NCBI RefSeq assembly: GCF_016651435.1
Contig: NZ_JAEPRJ010000001.1
Location: forward strand, 1,240,001 to 1,304,000
Source: Catonella massiliensis
GTDB lineage: Bacteria; Bacillota; Clostridia; Lachnospirales; Lachnospiraceae
Length of the DNA: 64,000 nucleotides
Direction of reading: 5' to 3'
Below, piece by piece: positions 52,699 through 63,500 of this stretch. The first letter of the stretch is position 1, and every line of letters begins with the position of its first letter. Under the pieces are notes generated by a model, which worked only from the letters and a program-made list of their open reading frames with translations, had not been told where the DNA came from and made no database searches. The position numbers were made by a program, and so were the translations under genes.

Positions 52699-53406
52699 TT
52701 AAGCTAATTCAAGTGCAAGCTCCATCATCTTTCCAAAGCCTGTTTGTCTTTCGTCAGAGCTTAGTTCTTCACCTGTGATAATATTGTCTGATATTGTAAG
52801 TATAGCAAGGGCATTCTTCTTACTCCTTGCAGCTTCCATATAAAGGGCGGCTGCTTCCATCTCAACACAAAGAACGCCCATCTTTATCCAAGCACTATGA
52901 GGATCCTTAAGGTCGCAATAGAAAGGATCGGAAGAAAGTACATTTCCAACAACTGTAGGTGTTCCCTGTTTTTTAGCTATCTCTACAGCTGATGAAAGTA
53001 GTCCGTAGTTAGCAATAGGAGCATAAGTTCCCGGTATCTCGTACTGCTTGGCCCAAGAGGAATTGGTGCAGGCAGCCTGTGCTATTACGACGCTTCTAAC
53101 AGGACAGCTTTCGCTTATAGAGCCTGCGGAACCAATTCTTATTATATTTTCTACTCCATAAAAGTTAAAAAGCTCGTGAGAGTAAATTCCGATTGAAGGC
53201 ATACCCATACCTCCGCCCATTACAGATACTCTCTTACCCTTATAAGTACCTGTGAAACCAAGCATATTTCTAACATCTGTAACAAGAACCGGATTCTCAA
53301 GGTAGGTCTCGGCTATATACTTTGCCCTAAGTGGATCTCCCGGCATAAGCACAGTCTTTGCAAAATCTCCCTCTTTGGCTCTGATATGTGGTGTTGGTAT
53401 TGGCAT
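52699..53406 (-). CDS. deoD: Purine-nucleoside phosphorylase (DeoD type)
   Basis: Hexameric phosphorylase splitting purine (deoxy)nucleosides to base and sugar 1-phosphate. The 235-residue protein begins PTPHIRAKEGDFAKTVLMPGDPLRAKYIAE and contains RIGSAGSI, GVLCVEMEAAALY and LAILTISDNI, all characteristic. AGGAGG precedes the ATG. Its product goes to DeoB and DeoC. Confidence 0.97.
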   Translation of the reverse strand: MPIPTPHIRAKEGDFAKTVLMPGDPLRAKYIAETYLENPVLVTDVRNMLGFTGTYKGKRVSVMGGGMGMPSIGIYSHELFNFYGVENIIRIGSAGSISESCPVRSVVIAQAACTNSSWAKQYEIPGTYAPIANYGLLSSAVEIAKKQGTPTVVGNVLSSDPFYCDLKDPHSAWIKMGVLCVEMEAAALYMEAARSKKNALAILTISDNIITGEELSSDERQTGFGKMMELALELA

Positions 53407-53444
53407 AGTAACATCCTCCTTTGATTTGTTTGATTTGTAATAAA

Positions 53445-54158
53445 TCAGGCTATTTCAATCTTATCAGCAAGCCTGTTTTTGATTTCTTTATACTTCTCAA
53501 ATGGCAGCACCAGTTTTCTGCCTTTTTTCATTAACAATCCTTCTTCTATGAAGTCTTTCACAGTACGGTTAACAGTCCTCACTGAAAGTGCGGTTCCTCT
53601 TGCCAAATCATTTCTGCTCATGTTGATAATTACTTTATCTCCCAGATGATTTTTCTCATAGAAGTCGTGTAAAAACAGCAGAACTCTATCTTCACCCTGA
53701 AGGAAAAGAAACAATCTTTCCTTTCTACATTGCTCTAAGAGATATTTTGTCATAGCTTCAGTAAACATCTTCATTGCATTTATATCATTTGATACCCATT
53801 TGGCGAAATGCTCTCTTGATAGCTTAAGAAAGCGGCAGTTTGTAACTGTTACAAGAGTAGTTCTGTAGGTTTCTTCTTCCAGTACAAATTCCATGCCACC
53901 AAAGACCTCTATCGGGTAGAATCTCATAAAGTCATATGCTATAGGAAATACCCTTAAGTCACTTCCCTTTACGATCCCTGTGAGCAATATATATACAGTT
54001 CCTGCATTATCATTTTCAGTGACAAATTCTGTATCCTTTGGCAGTGAAACCTCTCTGAATTCTTCAAGCAGCCACCTAGGTGCATTTTTTAAGAACTGTT
54101 CTAAGTATTCGTGACTGTCCTTACTTAGATATTTCCATACATTATCCAAATCACTCAT
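53445..54158 (-). CDS. Crp/Fnr family transcriptional regulator
   Basis: A 237-residue regulator: cyclic-nucleotide-binding-like beta barrel (~30-130, with NDNAGTVYILLTGIVKG) and a C-terminal winged helix (~165-230) with MSRNDLARGTALSVRTVNRTVKDFIEEGLL. The four-cysteine cluster of Fnr is not apparent. Lying between cdd and deoD in a single-direction operon, it probably controls nucleoside use, though its ligand is unknown. Confidence 0.9.
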   Translation of the reverse strand: MSDLDNVWKYLSKDSHEYLEQFLKNAPRWLLEEFREVSLPKDTEFVTENDNAGTVYILLTGIVKGSDLRVFPIAYDFMRFYPIEVFGGMEFVLEEETYRTTLVTVTNCRFLKLSREHFAKWVSNDINAMKMFTEAMTKYLLEQCRKERLFLFLQGEDRVLLFLHDFYEKNHLGDKVIINMSRNDLARGTALSVRTVNRTVKDFIEEGLLMKKGRKLVLPFEKYKEIKNRLADKIEIA

Positions 54159-54175
54159 AGTGAACTCCCATAATT

Positions 54176-54595
54176 TTATTTGGCAAGGTCTCCCGGCCCA
54201 AATCCAAGTGGCAGAAGTTCCTTAAGCTTAAATACCCTCATATCCTCAGGCTTATTTGTTCCCAGTACAATGTCAAACTCTTCACAGTCTACAAACTCAT
54301 TGATGACCTGTCTGCAAACCCCACAAGGCGGACAGATGGTTAGTTCGTTGTTATCGGCGGGACCACCTACTATTGCAATGGCCGCAAAGTCTTTCTCCCC
54401 CTCGCTGACAGCCTTAAATATAGCTGTTCTTTCTGCACAGTTTCCAGGTGAATAAGCTGCATTTTCAATATTACAGCCCTTATATACCTTGCCATTCTTA
54501 GTGAGGAGGGCAGCTCCTACCTTAAAGTTAGAATATGGAGAATAAGACATTTCTCTGGCTTCAAGTGCCATTTTTACCAATTCTTTGTAGTCCAT
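54176..54595 (-). CDS. cdd: Cytidine deaminase
   Basis: Zinc enzyme turning (deoxy)cytidine into (deoxy)uridine, 139 residues, the homotetrameric size. The zinc motif is GNCAERTAIF (with the catalytic glutamate) and CPPCGVCRQV; YSPYSNFKVGAAL is near the N-terminus. The product feeds the uridine phosphorylase of the same operon. Confidence 0.96.
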   Translation of the reverse strand: MDYKELVKMALEAREMSYSPYSNFKVGAALLTKNGKVYKGCNIENAAYSPGNCAERTAIFKAVSEGEKDFAAIAIVGGPADNNELTICPPCGVCRQVINEFVDCEEFDIVLGTNKPEDMRVFKLKELLPLGFGPGDLAK

Positions 54596-54604
54596 ACACC
54601 CTCC

Positions 54605-55537
54605 TTACTTTGATCTTATATAAGGTTTACCGTTGGCAGCAGGAGCATCTGCTCTTCCTACAAAGAAGATAAGGGCTAAGATTGTAACTACATAAGGTAT
54701 CATTGAAATAAGGTTAGGCGATACCATATTGCCTTGACTTGCAAGTGCTTTGATACCATTACATATACCAAAGATAAGACAGCCTTTAAGTGCTCCCATA
54801 GGAGAAAACTTGCCAAAGATAACGGCTGCTATGGCTATAAAGCCCTGTCCCACAATAACTGTAGGCTTGAACTGGCTAACTGTTGCAAGTGTACAAAAGG
54901 CTCCCCCAAGTCCTGCTAAAAATCCTGAAAGGATTACACAGATATATCTTACAAGGTAAACATTGATACCAAGTGATTCACAGGCTACAGGATGTTCTCC
55001 ACAGGCACGCAGATGTGCTCCAAGTTTTGTCTTATAGAATACAAAGTTAGCAATTATAGCGAATACAAATACTAAGTAAGCCATAGAATATACATTGAGT
55101 ACATTTGCCCCAAAGCTTCCTGCTTCAAATACATCATTGAACATTTTAGGAAGCCTGTCCTCCAAAGGAATTGCAGGGCTGTCAGTGGAATTGTAAAGTA
55201 CCATACAGGTAAAGGCAGCAAGTCCGGGTCCTATAAAGTTGATGGCTGTTCCTGCAATGGTCTGGTCCGCATGAAAATGAATGCAAACTACCGCATGAAT
55301 GAGACCAAATACAGCACCGGCCAGGCCTCCAATGATGAATGCCAAGATTCCGTTCTTGGTGGTAAGGGCTGCTATTGCTCCGGTAACAGCACCTATTGTC
55401 ATCATGCCTTCAATTCCGATGTTAACTACTCCGCTTCTTTCCGAGAAACAAGAGCCAAGAGCTGCTAAAAGAAGTGGAGGTGTAGCTATTAAAGCTGCAT
55501 TAATCAAAAGACCAAGGTTTTGGATTAGAAAATTCAT
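54605..55537 (-). CDS. Nucleoside ABC transporter permease (NupQ type)
   Basis: Membrane subunit of about 310 residues of a BMP-type nucleoside importer, with some eight to ten hydrophobic helices and the segment ERSGVVNIGIEGMM typical of this family. ATG 55537 is preferred because AAGGAGG is seven bases away; the ATG two codons upstream is too close. It overlaps the partner permease's end by a few bases. Cluster order matches nupN-O-P-Q. Confidence 0.93.
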   Translation of the reverse strand: MNFLIQNLGLLINAALIATPPLLLAALGSCFSERSGVVNIGIEGMMTIGAVTGAIAALTTKNGILAFIIGGLAGAVFGLIHAVVCIHFHADQTIAGTAINFIGPGLAAFTCMVLYNSTDSPAIPLEDRLPKMFNDVFEAGSFGANVLNVYSMAYLVFVFAIIANFVFYKTKLGAHLRACGEHPVACESLGINVYLVRYICVILSGFLAGLGGAFCTLATVSQFKPTVIVGQGFIAIAAVIFGKFSPMGALKGCLIFGICNGIKALASQGNMVSPNLISMIPYVVTILALIFFVGRADAPAANGKPYIRSK

Positions 55538-55539
55538 TA

Positions 55540-56604
55540 TCATGCCTCCTTCTTTTTGGTAACTTTAAGAAACAAGTACTTGAATACGTGTGAAATAGCT
55601 ATGAAAATAATTACACAGCCCATGATTATACTAATAATCTGTGAAGGAACCTGAACCATATTTAGCTTAGATCCTCCAAACTTCATGGCTCCATAGAATA
55701 ACCCAGCAAATATACATCCTATAGGGTTAGAGCTACCAATAAGGGCTACAGAAATACCCTCAAAGCCATAGCCTTCCTGACCTGCAAACTGTACAAGTCT
55801 ACCACTCTGTCCCATAATCTGAACCGCACCACCAAGTCCAGAAAGTGCTCCTGATATACAAAGTGCGGTAAGAATTGACTTATTCGCATCTATTCCCGCA
55901 TAATCAGCAGCATGCTTATTAAATCCCACTGCTTTCAGCCTATAACCAAGAGTGGTCTTCTCTATAATAACCCAAATAGCTACAGCAGTAACTACAGCTA
56001 TAACTATACCCCAGTTGGCATCAGGGCATTTAATGCTGTCAATCCAGGTTGCAGGAAAAAGTATCCTTGCACTGTCTTCAAGGTTCTTTGAGGCCTCGCC
56101 TCCCTCGACCTTTATATCTTTAAGGTTAACTACGAAATTAGATAGATAAAATGCTATCCAGTTAAACATAATAAATGATATAACCTCGTGAATACCACGC
56201 TTTACCTTCATAAGGCCGCATAAGAATGACCAGAAGGCTCCGGCTGCCATGGCCGCTATTATACATAGAGGAACATGGATAACTGCGGGCAGTTTCACAA
56301 GAATTCCAACGAGAGTAGCTGCTATGCTTCCAACAACAAACTGTCCTTCAGCACCTATATTGAATACACCGGTTCTAAAGGAAAATGCTACCGAAAGACC
56401 TGTTAGTATGATAGGTGCTGAATAAACCAAGGTATACATCAAGAACTTTGGCTTACTAAATACACTTGAAATCAGCTTACTATAGGCCACAGCAGGGCTT
56501 ATGCCTGCGATAACCAAGAAGATGGCACCAATAAGGAAACCGATTATAATGGCTATAACGGTATATAGGAAATTGCTTTGTAAAATGCTCTTTTTCTTAT
56601 TCAC
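55540..56604 (-). CDS. Nucleoside ABC transporter permease (NupP type)
   Basis: Partner permease of 354 residues; FRTGVFNIGAEGQFVVGS is the family motif, and GRLVQFAGQEGYGFEGISVALIG lies near 275. GTG 56604 follows AGGAGG by eight bases; an in-frame GTG at 56613 overlaps that ribosome binding site. Start and preceding stop overlap, so translation is coupled to the ATPase. Confidence 0.93.
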   Translation of the reverse strand: MNKKKSILQSNFLYTVIAIIIGFLIGAIFLVIAGISPAVAYSKLISSVFSKPKFLMYTLVYSAPIILTGLSVAFSFRTGVFNIGAEGQFVVGSIAATLVGILVKLPAVIHVPLCIIAAMAAGAFWSFLCGLMKVKRGIHEVISFIMFNWIAFYLSNFVVNLKDIKVEGGEASKNLEDSARILFPATWIDSIKCPDANWGIVIAVVTAVAIWVIIEKTTLGYRLKAVGFNKHAADYAGIDANKSILTALCISGALSGLGGAVQIMGQSGRLVQFAGQEGYGFEGISVALIGSSNPIGCIFAGLFYGAMKFGGSKLNMVQVPSQIISIIMGCVIIFIAISHVFKYLFLKVTKKKEA

Positions 56605-58141
56605 TCTGCTCACCTCCTGCCATCATATATCCAAGTTCACCTTCTTTTGCCTCTTTTGCCAGCATACTTCCTGCTACTTTACCGCCGCTTATAACAACTA
56701 TTCTGTCTGAGAGGTTCATAATCTCATCAAGCTCAAAGGAAACAAGCAGTACCGCTTTTCCCTTATTTCTCTGCTCAACAATATACTTATGCACAAACTC
56801 AATAGCTCCGACATCAAGACCTCGGGTTGGGTTAACTGCTATAAGTAAATCCTTATCGTTGGTAACCTCCCTAGCTATTATAACCTTTTGCTGGTTGCCT
56901 CCTGAAAGGCTTCCAGCAGGATTAGCCTCAGCACCTCTTGGCCTGATGTCAAACTTATCCATCATCTTGGTTGCGTGCTCTCGTATAACTTTACGGTCAA
57001 GTATAAAGCCTTTTGAATATGGTGCCTCATTGTAATGCTGTAAAATGAGATTATCTTCGATTGAAAACTCAAGGACAAGTCCATGTTTTTGCCTGTCTGC
57101 AGGGATACTTGAAAGACCATCCTTAAATATTTCGTTAGGTGTCTTGTTGAAGATATCCTTGCCATTCATAGTAATTTCACCGGAATCAGCCTTTTTAAGA
57201 CCGCTTAATATCTCAACCAGCTCTGTCTGTCCATTTCCATCAACACCTGCAAGACCAACAATTTCACCTGCTCTAACTGATATATCAAAGCCTTTAAGTA
57301 TCTCTACTCCTCTATAGTCTCTTGCCCTCACATTCTTTACCGAGAGGACCTCTGCACCAGGTTCCTGCTCCTTCTTTTCTACCTTAAAATTGACATCACG
57401 GCCTACCATAAGGGCTGCCAGCTCAGACTCGCTTACTTCGTCCACTTTGACAGTATTGATATATTTTCCCTGGCGGATGATTGTACAGTTATCTGAACAG
57501 GCTTTTATTTCTTTAAGCTTATGCGTAATGATTATTATACTCTTGCCGTCTTTGGTAAGATTTTTAATAATTACCATAAGTTCGTCTATTTCCTGCGGTG
57601 TAAGTGAAGCTGTAGGCTCATCAAGAATAAGTATGTCAGCACCTCTGTAGAGCACCTTAAGTATCTCAACTCTTTGCTGCATTCCCACCGAAATATCTTC
57701 AATCTTGGCATCAGGATCTACCTGCATACCGTATTTTTCAGATATCTCAAGCACCTTTTTCTTTGCAAGCTTGTAGTCAATCTTAACACCTTTAACCGGC
57801 TCAATACCTAAGACTATGTTTTCTGTAACGGTAAATGGCTGTATAAGCATAAAATGCTGATGTACCATACCTATACCAAGCTCTATGGCGTGTTTAGGGC
57901 TTGATATATCTACTTTTTCACCCTTAATATAAATCTGTCCGCTAGTAGGTCTGTACATACCGTAGAGTACATTCATGAGAGTACTTTTTCCTGCACCGTT
58001 TTCACCAAGTATGGAATGAACCTCACCCTTATGCACAGTTAGATTAATTCCGTCATTAGCAGTAAAACTTCCGAATTTTTTTACTATGTTCTCCATTTTA
58101 ACAGCAATGACATTTTCATCAATATGACTTTCACTGCCCAC
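56597..58141 (-). CDS. Nucleoside ABC transporter ATP-binding protein (NupO type)
   Basis: Tandem ABC ATPase of 514 residues. The first domain has GENGAGKSTLMNVLYG and ILILDEPTASLT; the second has GVDGNGQTELVEIL, SGGNQQKVIIAREV and the degenerate Walker B LIAVNPTRGLDVGA, the usual pattern in sugar/nucleoside importers of this class. GTG 58141 follows GGGAGG by seven bases; ATG 58156 has no ribosome binding site. It energises uptake through the two permeases. Confidence 0.93.
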   Translation of the reverse strand: MGSESHIDENVIAVKMENIVKKFGSFTANDGINLTVHKGEVHSILGENGAGKSTLMNVLYGMYRPTSGQIYIKGEKVDISSPKHAIELGIGMVHQHFMLIQPFTVTENIVLGIEPVKGVKIDYKLAKKKVLEISEKYGMQVDPDAKIEDISVGMQQRVEILKVLYRGADILILDEPTASLTPQEIDELMVIIKNLTKDGKSIIIITHKLKEIKACSDNCTIIRQGKYINTVKVDEVSESELAALMVGRDVNFKVEKKEQEPGAEVLSVKNVRARDYRGVEILKGFDISVRAGEIVGLAGVDGNGQTELVEILSGLKKADSGEITMNGKDIFNKTPNEIFKDGLSSIPADRQKHGLVLEFSIEDNLILQHYNEAPYSKGFILDRKVIREHATKMMDKFDIRPRGAEANPAGSLSGGNQQKVIIAREVTNDKDLLIAVNPTRGLDVGAIEFVHKYIVEQRNKGKAVLLVSFELDEIMNLSDRIVVISGGKVAGSMLAKEAKEGELGYMMAGGEQSE

Positions 58142-58238
58142 AGCCTTACCTCCCATTTTCTGATATTTTGACTATCATATTCTCAAAATAATGTGTTAGA
58201 TATAAAACACTGTTTTCAAAACATGATATTATCAATTA

Positions 58239-58275
58239 TCTGCAACTACCGCAGAATGCAAGCGGTAGCTGCAGA
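58239..58275 (-). other. Strong hairpin between binding protein and ABC genes
   Basis: TCTGCAACTACCGC (58239-58252) pairs with GCGGTAGCTGCAGA (58262-58275), a 14-bp stem with one G-U pair and a 9-base loop, with no U-run after it on the minus strand. It resembles the hairpin after the sugar-binding gene at 34.87 kb and may raise binding-protein levels over the permeases. Confidence 0.75.
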
Positions 58276-58360
58276 AATTACCTTTCTTTAACAGCTCTGT
58301 AGCTATTAAATAACTATAACTACAAATAAAAGGTAAAGAAACCATCAGGTGACAGTTGGA

Positions 58361-59512
58361 TTAGTCTAATTCGTACTTATCGCCATATTCTTTTTCAAAT
58401 TCAGCCTTTGTACCAGGAACAACGATTTCTCCACTTAATATCTTAGCCTTAACTTCTTCTACCTTCTTAAGTACGTCCTCAGAAAGAAGCTTGGTAGTAG
58501 GTGCTATGTCTACACCACCCTTTGAAAGGTCATATACAACTTCTCCGCCTTTAAGAGTACCCTCTACAAGCTGTTTAACTGAATCATATACAGCGTTGTC
58601 TACCCTCTTCATGGCTGATGTGATAACTGTATCAGGAGCTAATGAGCTCTGGTCTGTATCTACACCGATGGCTGATATCTTATTCTCCTGGCAGGCCTGG
58701 ATAACACCAACACCTGTACCGCCTGCTGCGTGGAAGATAACATCTGCTCCATTGGTAATCATTGTTGTTGCACTTGTCTTACCAATAGCAGGGTCTGCAA
58801 AGTTATTTGCATCTATCTGCTGAACTGTTGCCTTTGGATTGGCTGCATATACACCCGCAAGGTAGCCATAGCCGAACTTGTTCATCATTTCACTTGCCAT
58901 ACCAAGTACAAAACCTACATTATTCTTCTTTGTAACAAGACCTGCTACATAGCCAACAAGGTAAGAAGCCTGCTCCTGCTTGAAGGTAAGGCAGGTAACG
59001 TTTGGAAGTGATGCATTGGAAGCATCATCAATGATGGCAAACTTTTTATCAGGATGAGACTCTGCAGCCTTCTTTGTAGCCTCAGCAAGCTTGAAGCCAA
59101 CGCATACAATAAGGTCATAGTCTTCATCAACAAAGCTTTCGATGTTACTTGAGTAGTCAGCATCAGTCTTTGACTCAAGGTAGTTAATCTCTACACCAAA
59201 ATCTGTCTTAGCCTTCTCGAGTCCCTTCCAGGAGGTCTCGTTAAATGAATGGTCATGGATACCGCCCACATCAGTAATAAGGCCAACCTTTAAGTCAGAC
59301 TTAGCAGTCGTGGTGCTGCCTGACTTAGCTGATGAAGCACTTCCGGCTGCACTTGTAGTACTAGCTACACTTGTAGTACTAGCTGTACTTGTAGTAGAGG
59401 TGGTCTTTGAAGCACTCTTTGTGCTTGCGGAATCCTTTGCCTGTCCGCCACAAGCTGCTAATGAAAGCACCATAACTGCAGACAGAGCCATTGATAAAAG
59501 TCTTTTTTTCAT
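58361..59512 (-). CDS. BMP-family nucleoside-binding lipoprotein
   Basis: A 383-residue lipoprotein: signal peptide with lipobox LAACGG, a Ser/Thr/Ala-rich linker (~25-70), then a BMP/PnrA-type periplasmic-binding fold beginning KVGLITDVGGIHDHSFNETSWKGL, with YLVGYVAGLVTKKNNVGFVLG and DVIFHAAGGTGVGV. It captures nucleosides (NupN/BmpA). The linker is encoded by near-identical DNA repeats. It heads the transporter genes after udp. Confidence 0.94.
   Translation of the reverse strand: MKKRLLSMALSAVMVLSLAACGGQAKDSASTKSASKTTSTTSTASTTSVASTTSAAGSASSAKSGSTTTAKSDLKVGLITDVGGIHDHSFNETSWKGLEKAKTDFGVEINYLESKTDADYSSNIESFVDEDYDLIVCVGFKLAEATKKAAESHPDKKFAIIDDASNASLPNVTCLTFKQEQASYLVGYVAGLVTKKNNVGFVLGMASEMMNKFGYGYLAGVYAANPKATVQQIDANNFADPAIGKTSATTMITNGADVIFHAAGGTGVGVIQACQENKISAIGVDTDQSSLAPDTVITSAMKRVDNAVYDSVKQLVEGTLKGGEVVYDLSKGGVDIAPTTKLLSEDVLKKVEEVKAKILSGEIVVPGTKAEFEKEYGDKYELD
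59350..59398 (-). repeat. 18-bp tandem DNA repeat within the lipoprotein linker
   Basis: CACTTGTAGTACTAGCTA recurs about 2.6 times, encoding the repeated STTS(V/A) residues of the linker. Such repeats can expand or contract, changing linker length. Confidence 0.75.
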
Positions 59513-59633
59513 TTCTTTTCTCCTTTTTTAAGAAAGTTTTATGTTATACTGCCTTTTGGCAGCAGTAACCAAATATTAAAAAGTCTTGATTTAACAGTCA
59601 AAAATTGTACTTATCTTTTCACTGTATGGCAGA

Positions 59634-60416
59634 TTAATTGTTGTCCTTATCTTGACTAATCAATAGTCTTATGGCACCTACGGCAGTAGCGATGGCTGCC
59701 TCTGTATCGTGTACCTGCTCATTTGGAAGATTTTTCTTAGCCCTTTCCTGATTGGCTACAACAAGGAAACAAGAGCCTACCCTTACCCTAAGAAAGCTTC
59801 CGGCAATAAATAAGGCAGCAGATTCCATTTCAGAAGCAAGACAGCCCATTCTAAGCCAAGCCTGCCATTTGTTTTGAAGCTCATAGCTAACAGGCATAAT
59901 CTCAGGTTCATGCTGTCCAAAGAATGAATCCTTACACTGAACTACTCCAACATGGTATCTTTCATTAAGCGCCTTTGCAGAATTTATCATGGCATTCATT
60001 ACATCAATGTTGGCAACTGCAGGGTACTCTATAGGAGCAAATTCGCGGCTCGTACCCTCCATACGGATGGCACCGCTTGCAATGACAATATCTCCTCCCA
60101 TAACCTCATCCTGCATACCTCCACAGGTTCCAACTCTTAAGAAGGTGTCTGCTCCGCACTTTGAAAGCTCATCAATTGCAATGGCTGCGGATGGACCACC
60201 TATTCCTGTCGAGGTAACGCTTACCTTGACACCGTCCAAGGTTCCTGTATATGTCACATATTCTCTAACATCAGACACAAGTACGGGGTTATCAAAGTGG
60301 GCTGCTATCTTTGCGCATCTTTTAGGATCTCCGGGAAGAATAACATATCTTCCTACATCGCCTTTAGCTAAGCCTGTATGATACTGTTTGCCTGAACCCT
60401 CAGCATAATCAATCAT
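59634..60416 (-). CDS. udp: Uridine phosphorylase
   Basis: Cleaves uridine (and deoxyuridine) to uracil and sugar 1-phosphate. The 260-residue protein has [36 protein letters not shown] and the long [15 protein letters not shown] loop seen in uridine phosphorylases. ATG 60416 follows GGAGGAAACC; an in-frame TTG at 60428 overlaps that site. It is the first gene of the nucleoside operon. Confidence 0.94.
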   Translation of the reverse strand: MIDYAEGSGKQYHTGLAKGDVGRYVILPGDPKRCAKIAAHFDNPVLVSDVREYVTYTGTLDGVKVSVTSTGIGGPSAAIAIDELSKCGADTFLRVGTCGGMQDEVMGGDIVIASGAIRMEGTSREFAPIEYPAVANIDVMNAMINSAKALNERYHVGVVQCKDSFFGQHEPEIMPVSYELQNKWQAWLRMGCLASEMESAALFIAGSFLRVRVGSCFLVVANQERAKKNLPNEQVHDTEAAIATAVGAIRLLISQDKDNN

Positions 60417-60510
60417 GGTTTCCTCCAAACAACTTTCTTTTCTTTGTGAAGTTTGTATAATATTGTTTAATTATTAATTAGATTTTATATTTTTTTCATC
60501 AATTAATAAA

Positions 60511-60522
60511 GGACATTTGTCC
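60511..60522. promoter_or_regulatory. Palindrome GGACATTTGTCC upstream of udp
   Basis: Dyad GGACA-TT-TGTCC lies just upstream of a TTGATG that could be a -35 for udp on the minus strand, in the 173-bp gap between polC and udp. It may be an operator; Crp-like or other control is speculative. Confidence 0.35.
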
Positions 60523-60589
60523 ACTTTTAACAAGTATTTGAAATTATTGTACCAAAATCAATTAATGATTTACGCCAAATGGCTAAAAA

Positions 60590-63500
60590 TTAACCCATAA
60601 AGTCAAATAAAGATATCTGACTGGAGTTCGGCAGTTCATTTATAATACCAAGTTCCGTCATCTTGTCTATTGCTGTCTGAGTAGTGCCTTTTGCTCTTTG
60701 TTTAAGGTCGTCTTTTGAGAGAAATTTGCCCTTTTTAGCAGCCTCATAGAGGGCATAGGCTGCTTTATCTCCAAGTCCTTCTATGCTTACAAGAGCAGGC
60801 ATTATCTTGTTATCTATAATCTGAAAATACTTCGGTTTTGCCCTATATATGTCAATTGGCATAAATTCGAAGCCTCTTGCATACATCTCAAGTACTATGT
60901 AGGCATCTCCCAGCACATCTTCATCTTTTTTATTTCTATGTCTTTTTTCTACCTTTTTTATTTCTTTTATAACGCTTAAAAGCTTTTCTTTACCAAAGCA
61001 GAATAAACCATAGTCAAATGCCTTTGCCCTTATACTAAAAAATGCAGAGTAATAGGCAAGTGGATGATATACCTTGAAATAGGCTATTCTAAAGCCCATC
61101 ATTACATAGGCTGCAGCATGTGCCTTAGGAAACATGTACTTAATCTTCTTACAAGACCAGATATACCAGTCAGGAACGTTGTGCTCTGTCATTTCCTGCT
61201 CCCATTCTGGGGTGAGCCCCTTGCCCTTACGCACGCTTTCCATTATCTTAAAGGCATGTCCCGGTTCAAGCCCCATATCTATGAGATATATCATAATGTC
61301 ATCTCTTGTACAGATTGCAGTCTTTAACTCGCATTTCCCTTCTGCTATAAGAGTCTGTGCATTACCTGTCCATACATCAGTTCCGTGAGAAAGACCTGAT
61401 ATACGAACCAGGTCTGAAAATGTCTGAGGCTTGGTTTCTCTAAGCATCTGCATAACGAAATCCGTACCAAACTCAGGTACACCAAGGCTTCCAAGGTCAT
61501 AACCATCCAGGTCCTCCGCTTCTATTTCTAATGCCGTAAGCCCATGAAAGAGTGAAAGCACTTTTTCATCATCAAGCCTTATCCCCTGTGCATTCACTCC
61601 TGTAAGGTCTTCAAGCATCCTTATCATGGTAGGATCGTCGTGTCCCAGTATATCTAACTTCAAAAGATTGTGGTCAATTGAGTGATAATCAAAGTGTGTT
61701 GTAATTATAGGTGTACTCATGTCGTTGGCAGGATGCTGAACAGGTGTGAAGGTATTGATATTTTCTCCAAGAGGAAGAACTACTATTCCTCCGGGATGCT
61801 GTCCTGTACTCCTCCTTACTCCTATACAGCCAAGAGAAACTCTTTCTATCTCCGACCTCCGCATAACTATGTTGTCATGCTCCTCATTGTACTTAAGTAC
61901 ATAGCCATAGGCTGTCTTATCCGCCACACCTGTGATTGTGCCTGCTCTAAAAGTCTGCCCTTCACCAAAGATAACCTCAGTATAAGCATGTGCCTTTGCC
62001 TGGTATTCACCAGAAAAGTTAAGGTCGATATCAGGCTCCTTGTCTCCATTAAAGCCTAGGAAGGTCTCAAAAGGTATGTCGTGTCCATCCTTTACAAGCG
62101 GCTCTCCACATACAGGACACAGCTTATCAGGCATATCACAGCCGCTTCTTCCTGAGTAGCTCCTTACTTCCTCAGAGTCAAAGTCAACGAAATGACAATG
62201 ATTGCAGTAATAATGTGCAGATAGTGAATTAACCTCTGTAATACCAGATAAAAAGGCAACAAATGAGGAGCCTACTGAGCCTCTGGAGCCAACGAGGTAT
62301 CCATCTTCATTTGACTTCCACACTAGCTTTTGAGCAATTATGTACATAACCGCAAAGCCATTAGATATGATTGATGTAAGCTCATGCTCTAGCCTGTCTA
62401 CTACCTTTTTAGGAAGGTCCTCTCCATATATTTCGTAGGCCTTATCATAGCAGATTCTTCTAAGCTCCTCGTCAGAATTCTCAATGACAGGAGCACATTT
62501 GTCAGGTCTTACAGGCGAGATTATTTCAATCATATCTGCTATAAGATTGGTATTGGTAATTACCACCTCTTCTGCCTTATCCTTACCCAAGTAGGAGAAT
62601 TCTTCAAGCATTTCTTCCGTAGTTCTAAGATAGAGAGGTAAAGGCCTGTCTGCATCCTTCATTCCCTTCGACCATAAGAGATATTTTCTGTATATCTCGT
62701 CTTCAGGATTTAGAAAATGTGCATCACAAGTAGCAACAACAGGTTTGTTATATTTTTCACCAAGACTTACTATTTTTCTATTTATTTCTCTTAAATCTTC
62801 TTTATCTGTAATATCAGGGACTCTATCATTCTCAATCATAAAGCTGTTGTTGGCAAGCGGTTGAATCTCAAAATAATCATAGAACTTAGCCAAAGCTTCA
62901 ATCTCATCCTCACCATGCCTTCTAAGAACTGCCTGATAAAGCTCTCCTGCCTCACAGGCTGAACCAAGTATCAGTCCCTCTCTATGCTTCATCAAAAGAC
63001 TTTTTGGAATTCTTGGACGTCTCTGAAAATAGGTAAGATGAGAAAGTGAAACCAGTTTATAGAGGTTTATCCTGCCTATGTCATTTTTTGCCAGGATAAT
63101 GATGTGGGAGGTACCCATTTTCTTGATTGTTTCAGTATCAAATCCCTCTTTAGTATTAAAATTGCTAAGGAGTGAGTTACCAAACCTCTCATTTGCAAGC
63201 TCACAGAGTTTGATATAGATTTCAGCAGTGCAGCCAGCATCGTCAACTGCCCTATGGTGGTGCTCTAGTACAATTCCCAGTCTCTCAGCCACTGTATCAA
63301 GCTTATAGTTCTTAAGTCCCGGAAGAAGTACCCTTGACATGGTTACTGTATCCGCTATGGTAAACTCCCCCTTAAGTCCAAGCCTCTCCATATTTTCAAA
63401 TATAAAGCTCGTGTCAAAGGATGCATTGTGTGCAACTAAAAAACAGCCTTTACAAAATTCTAAAAACTTTGGAAGAACAATGTCAATCTCAGGCTCATTT

